DNA from: an uncultured Clostridia bacterium
GTDB taxonomy: Bacteria > Bacillota > Clostridia > TANB77 > CAG-508
Assembly (NCBI GenBank): GCA_947628715.1
Contig: CANRAW010000013.1
Coordinates: forward strand, 1 to 33,266
DNA: 33,266 nucleotides
Direction of reading: 5' to 3'
Shown: piece after piece, positions 1 through 7,115 of the stretch
How the letters are laid out: every line of letters starts with the position of its first letter
How positions within the stretch are numbered: the first letter of the stretch is position 1
Translations under genes and position numbers: made by a program
Notes under the pieces: model-generated
What the model saw: only the letters and a program-made list of their open reading frames with translations
What the model was told of the DNA's origin: nothing
Databases searched by the model: none

Positions 1-1877
1 GTGATTATGTAGATTATCAAAAATGGATAGACGAATCTACGTACAACGCAGATAGAACAGGACAAGACGAAGATACAGCTGAAGAAGGAGGAATCGACTA
101 TTACTCAGGAGTAAATGAAGGAATATCAGATGGAAAAGTTACAGCACAAAACACAGCACATAAAACAGAAGAATTACATTGGAGAATATATAGTGTAGAT
201 AAAAACACAAAAGAAATGCTAATAATATCGGATGTACCAACTAGCTATAAATTATCGTTATATGGGTATAACGGATATAACAATGCAGTCAAACTATTAA
301 ATGACTTATGTGCAGAGTGTTATAGTAGTAAAAAGCTAGGGACAGAGGCAAGAAGTATAAATATGGAAGACATAGATGCAGTTTCAACATTTAAGGGAAC
401 AGATTATTCAAGTTATGGGGGAACAGCGAGTCCAAGAAATAAAAATTATCCAAATATATATGCAGAAGAAAAAGATGCTATAGTAAATGACAAGGCAGGG
501 ACGAAAGAGAGTAGGAGTATGCAAACAGAGTGGTATACAGGATATAGTGAAGCGAGTACATGGATAACAAAATATACATTTTACTCTTACACAATGAGTA
601 CAACATATATGAAAAATAAGTACCTAGATTTAATAAGATATGAACCAGGCACAACAACAAATCAAACCTATTACTGGGTGGCTTCCCGCTGCGTCAAATA
701 TATCGGTGGCAAGGCGTATTTCTACGTGTTCGGTGTGAATGGCGGCTTCGTGGTCGGGAACGATTTGTTCTGCTCGTACAGTACCGGGGGGAACGTTGAA
801 AATTCGGTGCGCCCGGTAGTTTCTATCAGCCTACAGACGACGTACGTAGGAGAGACGGGTACGGGTGCTAAGGAAACACCATACAGCCTCCGCCCAGTGG
901 ATTTAATAGGAAAATATATAAACTATCAAGACTTTATTGATGGAGAAGTTGGTGTTACATACTATAATGCCGATGCAACAGGAATAAGTGACAATCCAGA
1001 TTATGCGCAAGATGGCGTATACGGAATCAACCACTACTCAAGCGGAGATGGCGTAAGCGCATCATATAAAAACTCAGCTGCACCAACAACCGAAGCCTTA
1101 AATTGGAGAATATTTAAGATAGCAGGTAACGAAATGACACTAATATCAGATGTGAAGACAAATTACACACTCAAGTTATATGGAGAAGATGGATATAACA
1201 ATGCAGTCAAACTATTAAATGACTTATGCAAAACATGTTATAGTAGTAAAGAATTAGGAACAGAGGCAAGAAGTATAAGGATAGAGGATATAGAGAACAT
1301 AAGAAACGAAGATGGAACAAAGATATATGAGCCAACAAGTTATGAATCTGGCGGTTACAAAAATGGAGAGACATATGAGATAACAGAGTCAGATTATAGA
1401 AACATACCAAATATCTATCCAAATGAGAAGGGAGCAGTAGTAGATAATGTTACAGGAAGTAAATTAGGATTAAGTGAACAAGACCAGTGGTATAGCGGAT
1501 ATACTGAAAGTAGTGGTGTAAATAGCTTATCAGTAAAAGAAACATATTATTTTTTAAGCTGGAGTAGTTTAACAATACCTAGACGTTATGAAGAATTAAT
1601 AGTACCAAGTTCAGGATATTACTGGGTGGCTTCGCGCTGCGTCTATTCCGGCGGTAGCCATGCGAACTTCGCCGTGTTCCGTCTGACCCCAATCATGGTG
1701 TACCCAATCGCTGTGTTCAACTCGTACAGTAACAGATACCCCGAGATTCATTCGGTGCGCCCCGTAGTTACTATCAACCTGGATAACATAGATTTAAAAC
1801 TTCAAGAAGACGATGGAACAGTTTTAGGTAGTAAAGCATCAAAACCTATAGAAATAACTAAAAAAACATCAACATAA
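1..1877 (+). CDS. 5'-partial repetitive protein with two hypervariable C-type-lectin-like segments
   Basis: The frame is open from the left edge (first full codon at base 3), so the true start lies outside the window; an internal ATG at 216 is not the start. The visible ~624 residues contain two copies of a ~316-codon module. Both copies carry WRI(Y/F), LISDV and GYNNAVKLLNDLC motifs and end in a block beginning YYWVASRC and closing SVRPVV-I-L. That closing motif resembles the C-type-lectin/formylglycine-enzyme-like folds used as targets of diversity-generating retroelements. The two closing blocks are conspicuously GC-rich compared with the AT-rich rest of the gene and differ at most codons between fixed framework residues. 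No reverse transcriptase or template repeat is in the window. Probably a displayed surface protein; ligand unknown. It contains no in-frame CGG codon. Confidence 0.8.
   Translation, partial: DYVDYQKWIDESTYNADRTGQDEDTAEEGGIDYYSGVNEGISDGKVTAQNTAHKTEELHWRIYSVDKNTKEMLIISDVPTSYKLSLYGYNGYNNAVKLLNDLCAECYSSKKLGTEARSINMEDIDAVSTFKGTDYSSYGGTASPRNKNYPNIYAEEKDAIVNDKAGTKESRSMQTEWYTGYSEASTWITKYTFYSYTMSTTYMKNKYLDLIRYEPGTTTNQTYYWVASRCVKYIGGKAYFYVFGVNGGFVVGNDLFCSYSTGGNVENSVRPVVSISLQTTYVGETGTGAKETPYSLRPVDLIGKYINYQDFIDGEVGVTYYNADATGISDNPDYAQDGVYGINHYSSGDGVSASYKNSAAPTTEALNWRIFKIAGNEMTLISDVKTNYTLKLYGEDGYNNAVKLLNDLCKTCYSSKELGTEARSIRIEDIENIRNEDGTKIYEPTSYESGGYKNGETYEITESDYRNIPNIYPNEKGAVVDNVTGSKLGLSEQDQWYSGYTESSGVNSLSVKETYYFLSWSSLTIPRRYEELIVPSSGYYWVASRCVYSGGSHANFAVFRLTPIMVYPIAVFNSYSNRYPEIHSVRPVVTINLDNIDLKLQEDDGTVLGSKASKPIEITKKTST
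669..833 (+). other. Putative diversity-generating variable region 1
   Basis: A 55-codon GC-rich segment inside the partial protein. It aligns without gaps to the second segment at 1617-1781. The framework (YYWVA, RCV, the VF pair, F-SYS, SVRPVV) is constant. More than half the codons differ, and in about 15 of the differing codons the third base is identical while the first and/or second base changes, as expected when AAC/AAT-type codons of a template repeat are mutated at adenines. About 12 other codons also differ at the third base, so a single AAC-rich template does not explain everything. Confidence 0.6.
1617..1781 (+). other. Putative diversity-generating variable region 2
   Basis: Second copy of the 55-codon segment, exactly 948 bp (316 codons) after the first. 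Its 3' end (TCGGTGCGCCC, then GTAGTT) is nearly identical to copy 1. This would fit the invariant anchor at the 3' end of a retroelement variable region. It is GC-rich inside an AT-rich gene. No template copy or reverse transcriptase was found in the window. Confidence 0.6.
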
Positions 1878-1927
1878 ATTGAGAAAACTATAAAACACAA
1901 GCAGAGTACATAAACATCTTTTAGAAG

Positions 1928-1970
1928 CTACGCCGCGGGAAGGATAGACCTCTTCCTGCGTACGGCGTAG
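1928..1970. other. GC-rich hairpin in intergenic region
   Basis: Perfect 8-bp outer arms (CTACGCCG at 1928-1935 and CGGCGTAG at 1963-1970) enclose a second, imperfect stem pairing GGAAG with CTTCC. It lies between the end of the repetitive protein and the terminator at 2031. Together with a small CGGT/ACCG pairing at 1984-2006, the stretch is much more GC-rich than the genome around it. It could be part of a small structured RNA or a relic of a retroelement cassette; I cannot identify it. Confidence 0.4.
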
Positions 1971-2030
1971 AGGACCACACAATCGGTCATATCGGGCACA
2001 TAACCGTATGATATAAAGCTCAAATTTATA

Positions 2031-2071
2031 CCCCAAGGTAAGGGCAACTGCTCTTCTTTGGGGAATTTTTT
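2031..2071 (+). terminator. Intrinsic terminator before ylxM
   Basis: Arms CCCCAAGG (2031-2038) and CTTTGGGG (2056-2063) form an 8-bp stem with one G-T pair, extended inward by AAGGGC/GCTCTT, followed by a run of six T at 2066-2071. It separates the repetitive protein and the GC-rich hairpin from the ylxM promoter. Confidence 0.75.
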
Positions 2072-2102
2072 GCAATTTTTTTACTAATTTTCCTAAAAAC
2101 CC

Positions 2103-2131
2103 TTGACAAATGCCAAAAAATAGTGTAAAGT
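2103..2131 (+). promoter_or_regulatory. Sigma-A promoter for the ylxM-ffh operon
   Basis: Perfect -35 TTGACA (2103-2108), 17-bp spacer, -10 TAAAGT (2126-2131). It lies about 45 bp before ylxM and just after the intrinsic terminator. Confidence 0.7.
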
Positions 2132-2176
2132 AATATAGCATTACAGAAAAATTAGAAAAAGAGGAAAAGAAAAAGT

Positions 2177-2528
2177 ATGGATAAAAATGTTCAAATAAGT
2201 ATGTTATGCGACATATATGGGGAGTTACTTACAGAGAAACAGCGAGACATTTTAGATTTATACTATAATGAAAATTTATCATTAGCAGAAATTGCAGAAG
2301 AGGTTCAAATAACGAGGCAAGCTGTAAGAGATAGTATTGTGAAGGGGGAAAAGAGACTTTTTCGGTTTAGAGGAAAAATTAGGAATTATGAAAAAGGAGC
2401 AAAAACAGGAAAAACAGATACAAAAGATACTATCAGAATTATCAACATTACAAGAGCAAGATACAGACGAGAAAATATCAAGTGTAATATCAAATGTAAT
2501 GCAAGAACTTAAATTAATTGTAACCTAG
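2177..2528 (+). CDS. ylxM: YlxM-type SRP-associated HTH protein, read through a +1 frameshift at CGG
   Basis: YlxM is a small helix-turn-helix protein encoded next to ffh in Bacillota and linked to the signal recognition particle. The N-terminal part has the family pattern: LLTEKQRDILDLYY, then SLAEIAEEVQITRQAVRDSI (sigma-70 region 4-like HTH). At codon 63 (bases 2363-2365) the frame meets CGG after TTT. Skipping one C and reading GGT gives a typical charged helical tail (residues near GLEEKLGIMKKEQ) ending at TAG 2526, 31 bp before ffh. The product is 116 aa, near the usual family size. The unshifted frame stays open to 2512 but encodes an Arg/Asn/Ile-rich tail unlike the family. First gene of the operon, with a consensus promoter upstream. 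Confidence 0.85.
2363..2365 (+). other. CGG +1 frameshift site in ylxM
   Basis: In-frame TTT CGG T; skipping C gives GGT (Gly). The restored frame runs 54 codons to TAG at 2526. Here re-pairing of the P-site tRNA-Phe from TTT to TTC would be perfect. Confidence 0.85.
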
Positions 2529-2559
2529 TATATCGAATTTTAGAAAGGAAGTAGAATAT

Positions 2560-3913
2560 ATGGCTTTTGAAGGTTTATCGTCAAGATTACAAGGTATAAC
2601 AAAGAAACTTAAAGGTAAAACAAGAATAACAGAAAATGACCTAAAAGAAATATTAAGAGAAGTAAAACTAGCATTGCTAGAAGCAGACGTAAACTACAAA
2701 ATAGTAAAAGAGTTTATACAAGAAATAGAACAAAAAGCTCTTGGACAAAATGTATTAACTTCGCTAACTCCGGGGCAACAAGTTGTAAAAATTGTAAAAG
2801 ACGAGCTTGTTGAATTACTTGGAGGAGTGGAAAGCCGTATTAATTTTACACCAAACCCACCAACTATAATAATGTTAGTTGGTTTGCAAGGTTCAGGAAA
2901 AACAACAACAGCAGGAAAACTTGCTAATCTATTGAGAAAACAAGGCAAAAAACCACTTCTTGTTGCTTGCGATGTATATAGACCAGCTGCTATAAAACAA
3001 TTACAAGTTGTTGGTGCATCGCTTGGAATTCCAGTATTTGCAAATGAAGGCTCAAAAGATGTTGTTCATATAGCAAAACAAGCAGTAAATGTTGCAATAT
3101 CAAAATTAAATGATGTAATAATTTTAGATACAGCAGGAAGATTACACATAGACGAGGAGTTAATGCAAGAACTTGAAAATGTAAAGTTAAGTGTAAAACC
3201 TCATGAAATATTGCTTGTTGTAGATAGTATGACAGGTCAAGATGCTGTAAATGTTGCAACAAGTTTTAATGATAAGTTGGGAATAGATGGAGTTATATTA
3301 ACAAAGCTAGATGGTGATACACGTGGTGGTGCTGCACTTTCAGTAAAAAAGGTTACAGGAAGACCAATTAAATTTGCAGCAACTGGCGAAAAGTTAAGTG
3401 ATATAGAGGTATTTCACCCAGATAGGATGGCATCTAGGATTTTAGGTATGGGAGATGTACTTTCAATAATAGAAAAGGCTGAAGAGGCTTTTGACGAAAA
3501 AGAAGCTGAAGAACTTGAAAAAAAGTTAAAAAAGCAGGAGTTCGATTTAGACGATTATTTAGCACAATTAAGGCAGATAAAAAAGATGGGCTCGTTTTCG
3601 TCTTTGCTTAAAATGATACCCGGTATGAATAAACTTCGGAGATATAAAAGTTGACGATAGAGAGTTCATAAAAATAGAAGCTATAATTTGTTCAATGACT
3701 AAAAAGGAAAAAAGAAATACAAAGATACTTAATGGAAGTAGAAGGCAAAGGATAGCGAAAGGTTCAGGTACGACTGTACAGGATGTAAATAAATTCATAA
3801 AATCTTTTGAAATGACACAAAAAATGATGAAGCAAATGAATAACAAAAAAGGTGGCATGAAGAACGCATTAAAAAATCTTAATATGAACGACCTAAAGAA
3901 CCTTAAAGTATAG
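2560..3913 (+). CDS. ffh: Signal recognition particle GTPase Ffh, read through a +1 frameshift at CGG
   Basis: Ffh binds the SRP RNA and signal peptides and delivers ribosomes to FtsY. N domain at residues 1-95; G domain with P-loop GLQGSGKTTT, DTAGR, and TKLDGD guanine specificity motif; M domain after about 300 with the MIPGMNKL motif. At codon 360 (bases 3637-3639) CGG follows CTT; unshifted reading stops five codons later (TGA 3652), leaving an M domain without its RNA-binding helices. Skipping the C gives GDIKVDDREF, then ICSMTKKE, GSRRQRIAKGSGT and a Met-rich end: a complete M domain, 450 aa in all, ending at TAG 3911. The second half has its own internal ATG (3695) but no good ribosome site, so a separate protein is unlikely. 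Confidence 0.93.
3637..3639 (+). other. CGG +1 frameshift site in ffh
   Basis: In-frame CTT CGG A; skipping C gives GGA (Gly) and restores the M-domain SRP RNA-binding region. Unshifted translation stops at TGA 3652. Confidence 0.9.
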
Positions 3914-3963
3914 TTATTAAATTTAAAAAATATTATTCTAATTTTAGGAGGTGAACTTAAAAA

Positions 3964-4194
3964 ATGGTAAAAATAAGATTACAAAGAGTAGGAAAGAAAA
4001 AAGCACCTTTCTACCATATTGTTGTTGCAGATTCTAGATCTCCAAGAGATGGCAAAATAATTGAACAATTAGGAACATTTGACCCAATGAAAGAGCCAGC
4101 TGTTATATCTTTAGATAAAGAAAAATGTGCTACTTGGATAAAAAATGGTGCTAAACCAACAGACACAGTAAAAGCATTAATCGAAAAGGCATAA
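3964..4194 (+). CDS. rpsP: 30S ribosomal protein S16
   Basis: Component of the 30S subunit needed for its assembly. Starts [20 protein letters not shown] and has [15 protein letters not shown], both diagnostic of bS16; 76 aa, normal for the family. A GGAGGTG ribosome site precedes the ATG. It lies between ffh and khpA in the classical rpsP-khpA-rimM-trmD-rplS order. There is no CGG codon, in contrast to its neighbours ffh, rimM and trmD. Confidence 0.97.
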   Translation: MVKIRLQRVGKKKAPFYHIVVADSRSPRDGKIIEQLGTFDPMKEPAVISLDKEKCATWIKNGAKPTDTVKALIEKA

Positions 4195-4217
4195 TTTTTT
4201 AGGAGGAGTAAAAAACT

Positions 4218-4448
4218 ATGAAGGAAGCATTACAAACAATTATTGAAAGCCTAGTTGTTGAGACTGATAAAATCCAAATAAATGAAGTACAAGGTGAAAA
4301 AAGCATTGTATATGAGGTAAAGGTTGCAGATAAAGACATGGGCAGAATAATTGGAAAAGAGGGAAGAATAGCTAAAGCCATTAGAGTAATTTGTAAATCT
4401 ATTGGTGCAAAGGAACATAAGAAAGTTACAGTTGAGTTTATAGATTAA
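4218..4448 (+). CDS. khpA: KH-domain RNA-binding protein KhpA
   Basis: Small single-KH-domain protein (76 aa) that in Bacillota partners with KhpB and binds RNA. The KH core with the GXXG loop is seen as MGRIIGKEGRIAKAIR near residues 36-51. A GGAGG site lies upstream, with 23 bp after rpsP and 15 bp before rimM, so it is co-transcribed. No CGG codon. Confidence 0.93.
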   Translation: MKEALQTIIESLVVETDKIQINEVQGEKSIVYEVKVADKDMGRIIGKEGRIAKAIRVICKSIGAKEHKKVTVEFID

Positions 4449-4463
4449 TAAGGAGCTTTATTT

Positions 4464-4989
4464 ATGCAAGACTTATTAGAAATAGGTCAAATAGTGAATT
4501 CCTATGGAGTAAAAGGATTTTTCAAAGTAGTACCATTTACAGATAATATAAAAAGATTTGATGACCTAAAGAGAATATACATTGAAAGAAATAAAAAATT
4601 AGAAGAGGTAGAAGTTGAAAGTGTTTTATATCATAAAAACCTTGTTTTACTTAAAATAAAGGGAATTGATGATATAAATGATACTGAAAAATATAAAAAC
4701 TGCTATATAAAAATAGACAGAAAAGATGCTGTAAAGTTACCTAAAAATTCTTATTTTATCGTTGATTTAATAGGGATGGAGGTATATACAGAGGAAGAAA
4801 AACTACTTCGGAACAATAATTGATGTATTTCCAACGGGTAGCAATGATGTATATGTTGTAAAGGATAAAACAGGAAAACAAATTTTATTACCTGCAATCG
4901 GCGATGTTATAAAAAATGTAGATGTTGAAAATAAAAAAATGATTGTACATTTAATAGAAGGATTAGGAGATAATTCAAATGAAATTTAG
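4464..4989 (+). CDS. rimM: 16S rRNA processing protein RimM, read through a +1 frameshift at CGG
   Basis: RimM assists maturation of the 30S head and binds S19. The N-terminal beta-barrel domain begins GQIVNSYGVKGFFKV; the PRC-barrel domain begins near YFIVDLIGMEVYTEE. At codon 116 (bases 4809-4811) CGG follows CTT. Unshifted reading stops after four more codons. Skipping the C gives GTIIDVFPTGSNDVYVV, then LLPAIGDVI and a VHLIEGL end, the standard PRC-barrel completion. The product is 174 aa and ends at TAG 4987. The restored end overlaps the trmD start by 11 bp, as expected for translational coupling; the truncated version would leave an implausible 155-bp gap before trmD. Confidence 0.92.
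4809..4811 (+). other. CGG +1 frameshift site in rimM
   Basis: In-frame CTT CGG A; skipping C gives GGA (Gly) in the PRC-barrel motif LLGTI. Unshifted translation stops within four codons. Confidence 0.9.
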
Positions 4990-5646
4990 CGTGCTAACAC
5001 TTTTTCCAGAGATGTTTGATGTAATGAAATCTAGCATAATTGGAAGAGCGATAGAAAAAAATATAATAAATATTGAGCTAATCAATATCCGAGATTTTTC
5101 TAAAAATAAACATAAAAAAGTTGACGATACACCTTATGGTGGTGGTGCAGGGATGGTAATGATGCCAGATGTAGTATATGATGCTTATGCTTCTGTAAAA
5201 AAGGATAATTCGAAGGTTATCTATCTTTCGCCACAGGGCAAAACTTTAGACCAAGAAAAGGTAAAAAGTTTAAGCAAAGAAGAGCACATTATATTACTAT
5301 GCCGGTCATTATGAAGGAATTGACCAAAGAGTTTTAGACGAGATTGTTGATGAGGAAATATCCATTGGAGACTATGTTTTAACTGGTGGAGAGCTTCCAG
5401 CTATGGTACTTATAGATTCAGTATCAAGGTATGTAGAAGGGGTATTAAATAAAGAATCAAAAGAAGAGGAAAGTTTTTCAAATGATAATTTACTAGAATA
5501 CCCACAATACACAAGACCAGAGGAATTTCATGGAGTGAAGGTTCCAGAGGTTTTGATAAGCCGGACATCATGAAAATATAGCAAAATGGAGAAAAGAGAA
5601 GTCTTTAGAAATAACAAAAAATAAAAGACCAGATTTAATAAATTAA
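4979..5646 (+). CDS. trmD: tRNA (guanine-N1)-methyltransferase TrmD, read through two +1 frameshifts at CGG
   Basis: TrmD is a SPOUT-family enzyme that makes m1G37 on tRNAs reading CUN, CCN and CGG, a modification that prevents +1 slippage. N-terminal [26 protein letters not shown] and YLSPQGK are diagnostic. The gene meets CGG twice: codon 109 (5303-5305, after TGC) and again at 5562-5564 (after AGC). Skipping the C each time gives [34 protein letters not shown], then [13 protein letters not shown] and a stop at 5644: a full SPOUT knot, 221 aa. Without both shifts the S-adenosylmethionine-binding knot is lost. The start overlaps the end of rimM. Confidence 0.93.
5303..5305 (+). other. CGG +1 frameshift site 1 in trmD
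   Basis: In-frame TGC CGG T; skipping C gives GGT (Gly) in the CGHYEG motif. Unshifted translation stops at TGA three codons later. Confidence 0.9.
5562..5564 (+). other. CGG +1 frameshift site 2 in trmD
   Basis: In-frame (after the first shift) AGC CGG A; skipping C gives GGA (Gly) in the LISGHH motif. Without it, TGA follows within four codons. Confidence 0.9.
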
Positions 5647-5668
5647 AAAAGAAAGAAGGAGAAAAATA

Positions 5669-6184
5669 ATGGACATAATTAAGTCTATCGAGCATGAACA
5701 ATTAAAAGACAAAGTTCCAGTATTAGATGTTGGAAATACAGTAAGAGTTCATGCAAAGATAAAAGAAGGAAACCGCGAAAGAATCCAAATTTTCGAAGGT
5801 ATAATAATTAAAAAACAAGGTGGAGGAGTAAATGAGACATTTACAGTAAGAAAAATATCTTATGGAGTAGGTGTTGAAAAAACATTTTTATTACACTCAC
5901 CTATGGTTGAAAAAGTAGAAGTAGTAAGAGTTGGAAAGGCAAGACGTGCAAAACTATTCTATTTAAGAGATAGAGTAGGAAAATCTGCAAGAACTAAGGA
6001 GAAAGTTGGAGCAAGAATTGAAACTAAGGAAATTACATTAAAGGAAAATCTTGCTGAGGAAGAAAAGAAAGAAGAAGTTCAAGCAGAAGAACTTGAAAAA
6101 CCAGCAATTGAGACAGAGACACCAGTAGTAGAGGAAGTTGTAGATACAGTTACAGAGAAAAGTACAGACGAAGTAAAAGAATAA
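5669..6184 (+). CDS. rplS: 50S ribosomal protein L19 with acidic C-terminal extension
   Basis: bL19 sits at the 30S-50S interface. The first ~115 residues are canonical ([46 protein letters not shown]). The protein continues to 171 aa with a Glu/Val-rich low-complexity tail of about 55 residues that typical L19 lacks; similar acidic tails occur in some Clostridia. A GAAGGAG site precedes the ATG. Last gene of the operon, followed by a strong terminator. No CGG codon. Confidence 0.96.
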   Translation: MDIIKSIEHEQLKDKVPVLDVGNTVRVHAKIKEGNRERIQIFEGIIIKKQGGGVNETFTVRKISYGVGVEKTFLLHSPMVEKVEVVRVGKARRAKLFYLRDRVGKSARTKEKVGARIETKEITLKENLAEEEKKEEVQAEELEKPAIETETPVVEEVVDTVTEKSTDEVKE

Positions 6185-6190
6185 TATGCT

Positions 6191-6230
6191 AAAGACTATT
6201 TATCATGAAATTATGGTAAATAGTCTTTTT
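6191..6230 (+). terminator. Intrinsic terminator after rplS
   Basis: 16-bp stem (6191-6206 with 6213-6228, one T-G pair) around the 6-base loop GAAATT, ending in T-rich sequence. It closes the ylxM-rplS operon. Confidence 0.9.
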
Positions 6231-6259
6231 GTATAATAAAAATAAGCAAGATAAGTGCG

Positions 6260-6317
6260 TTCTTCATAAATTCTTAATAATCTCTCTATTTTTTCTTAAT
6301 AATTAATTTGATATAAT
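6260..6317 (+). promoter_or_regulatory. 11-bp-phased direct repeats and -10 box upstream of the two-component operon
   Basis: TTCTTCATAAA (6260), TTCTTAATAAT (6271) and TTCTTAATAAT (6293) lie on an exact 11-bp register, with one degenerate unit at 6282. This spacing is typical for OmpR/PhoB-type regulators binding head to tail. A perfect -10 TATAAT lies at 6312-6317, so the repeats cover the -35 region, as at activator-dependent promoters. Autoregulation by the downstream response regulator is inferred. Confidence 0.55.
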
Positions 6318-6398
6318 ATATCTATAGTTGTATAAAAAGGGGAGAAGACTTAAAATAATTGCAACTTGATTTGTGCCTCAGGAAGGGAAGAATTAATT

Positions 6399-7094
6399 AT
6401 GTATAATATATTAGTTTGTGATGATGATAAGGAAATTGTAAAGGCTATAGAAATATATTTAGTAAAAGAAAATTATAATGTATTAAAAGCGTATAATGGC
6501 GAAGAGTGTCTTAAAGTTTTGAAAGAGAATAAGGTGCACTTAGTAATATTAGATATAATGATGCCAAAAAAGGATGGAATCCAAACGATAAAGGAGATAA
6601 GGGAGGAAAAATCGATACCGGTAATTATGTTATCTGCTAAGTCAGAGGATGAAGATAAAATAAAAGGATTAAATATTGGCGCAGACGACTATGTGACAAA
6701 ACCTTTTAATCCATTAGAGCTTGTTGCAAGGGTTAATTCTTGCATAAGAAGATATACAAAACTTGGAAATATACAAACAGAAGAGGGCAAAAATATATAT
6801 AAATCTGGGGAGCTAGTTATAGACGATAATTTAAAAAAAGTTACAATGGAAGATAGGGAGGTAAAACTCACACCAACTGAGTACAATATTTTAAAGTTTT
6901 TGATAAAAAATAAAGGCGTTGTTTATTCAATAAAGCAGATTTATGAAAATGTATGGGAAGGCGAGGCTTATGGAACAGAAAATATAATTGCTGTACATAT
7001 AAGACACATAAGAGAAAAAATTGAGATAAATCCAAAAGAGCCTAGATATCTAAAGGTTATATGGGGCATAGGTTATAAAATAGAAAATATTTAA
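6399..7094 (+). CDS. OmpR-family response regulator
   Basis: Receiver domain at residues 1-115 with acidic pocket D8/D9, phospho-acceptor D52 (LVILDIMMP), S79 and K101 (TKPF). The winged-helix DNA-binding domain in the C-terminal half has LTPTEYNILKFL and AVHIRHIREKI...YLKVIWGIGYKI. 231 aa, normal for the family. The start at 6399 is chosen because GGAAGGGA lies 10 bases upstream and the canonical MYNILVCDDD follows; an upstream in-frame start at 6366 would add an atypical extension. Co-transcribed with the kinase 21 bp downstream. Similar to VanR/PhoP-type regulators; the signal is unknown. Confidence 0.93.
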   Translation: MYNILVCDDDKEIVKAIEIYLVKENYNVLKAYNGEECLKVLKENKVHLVILDIMMPKKDGIQTIKEIREEKSIPVIMLSAKSEDEDKIKGLNIGADDYVTKPFNPLELVARVNSCIRRYTKLGNIQTEEGKNIYKSGELVIDDNLKKVTMEDREVKLTPTEYNILKFLIKNKGVVYSIKQIYENVWEGEAYGTENIIAVHIRHIREKIEINPKEPRYLKVIWGIGYKIENI

Positions 7095-7115
7095 CAAGAA
7101 GGAGGATGTGAAATT

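Noticed and set aside
1925..2010. Template repeat for the variable regions
   Set aside because: No alignment to either variable region could be found by eye, and it lacks the closing TCGGTGCGCCC block.
3695..3913. Separate gene for the second half of ffh
   Set aside because: It has no ribosome binding site and encodes exactly the missing M-domain end of Ffh.
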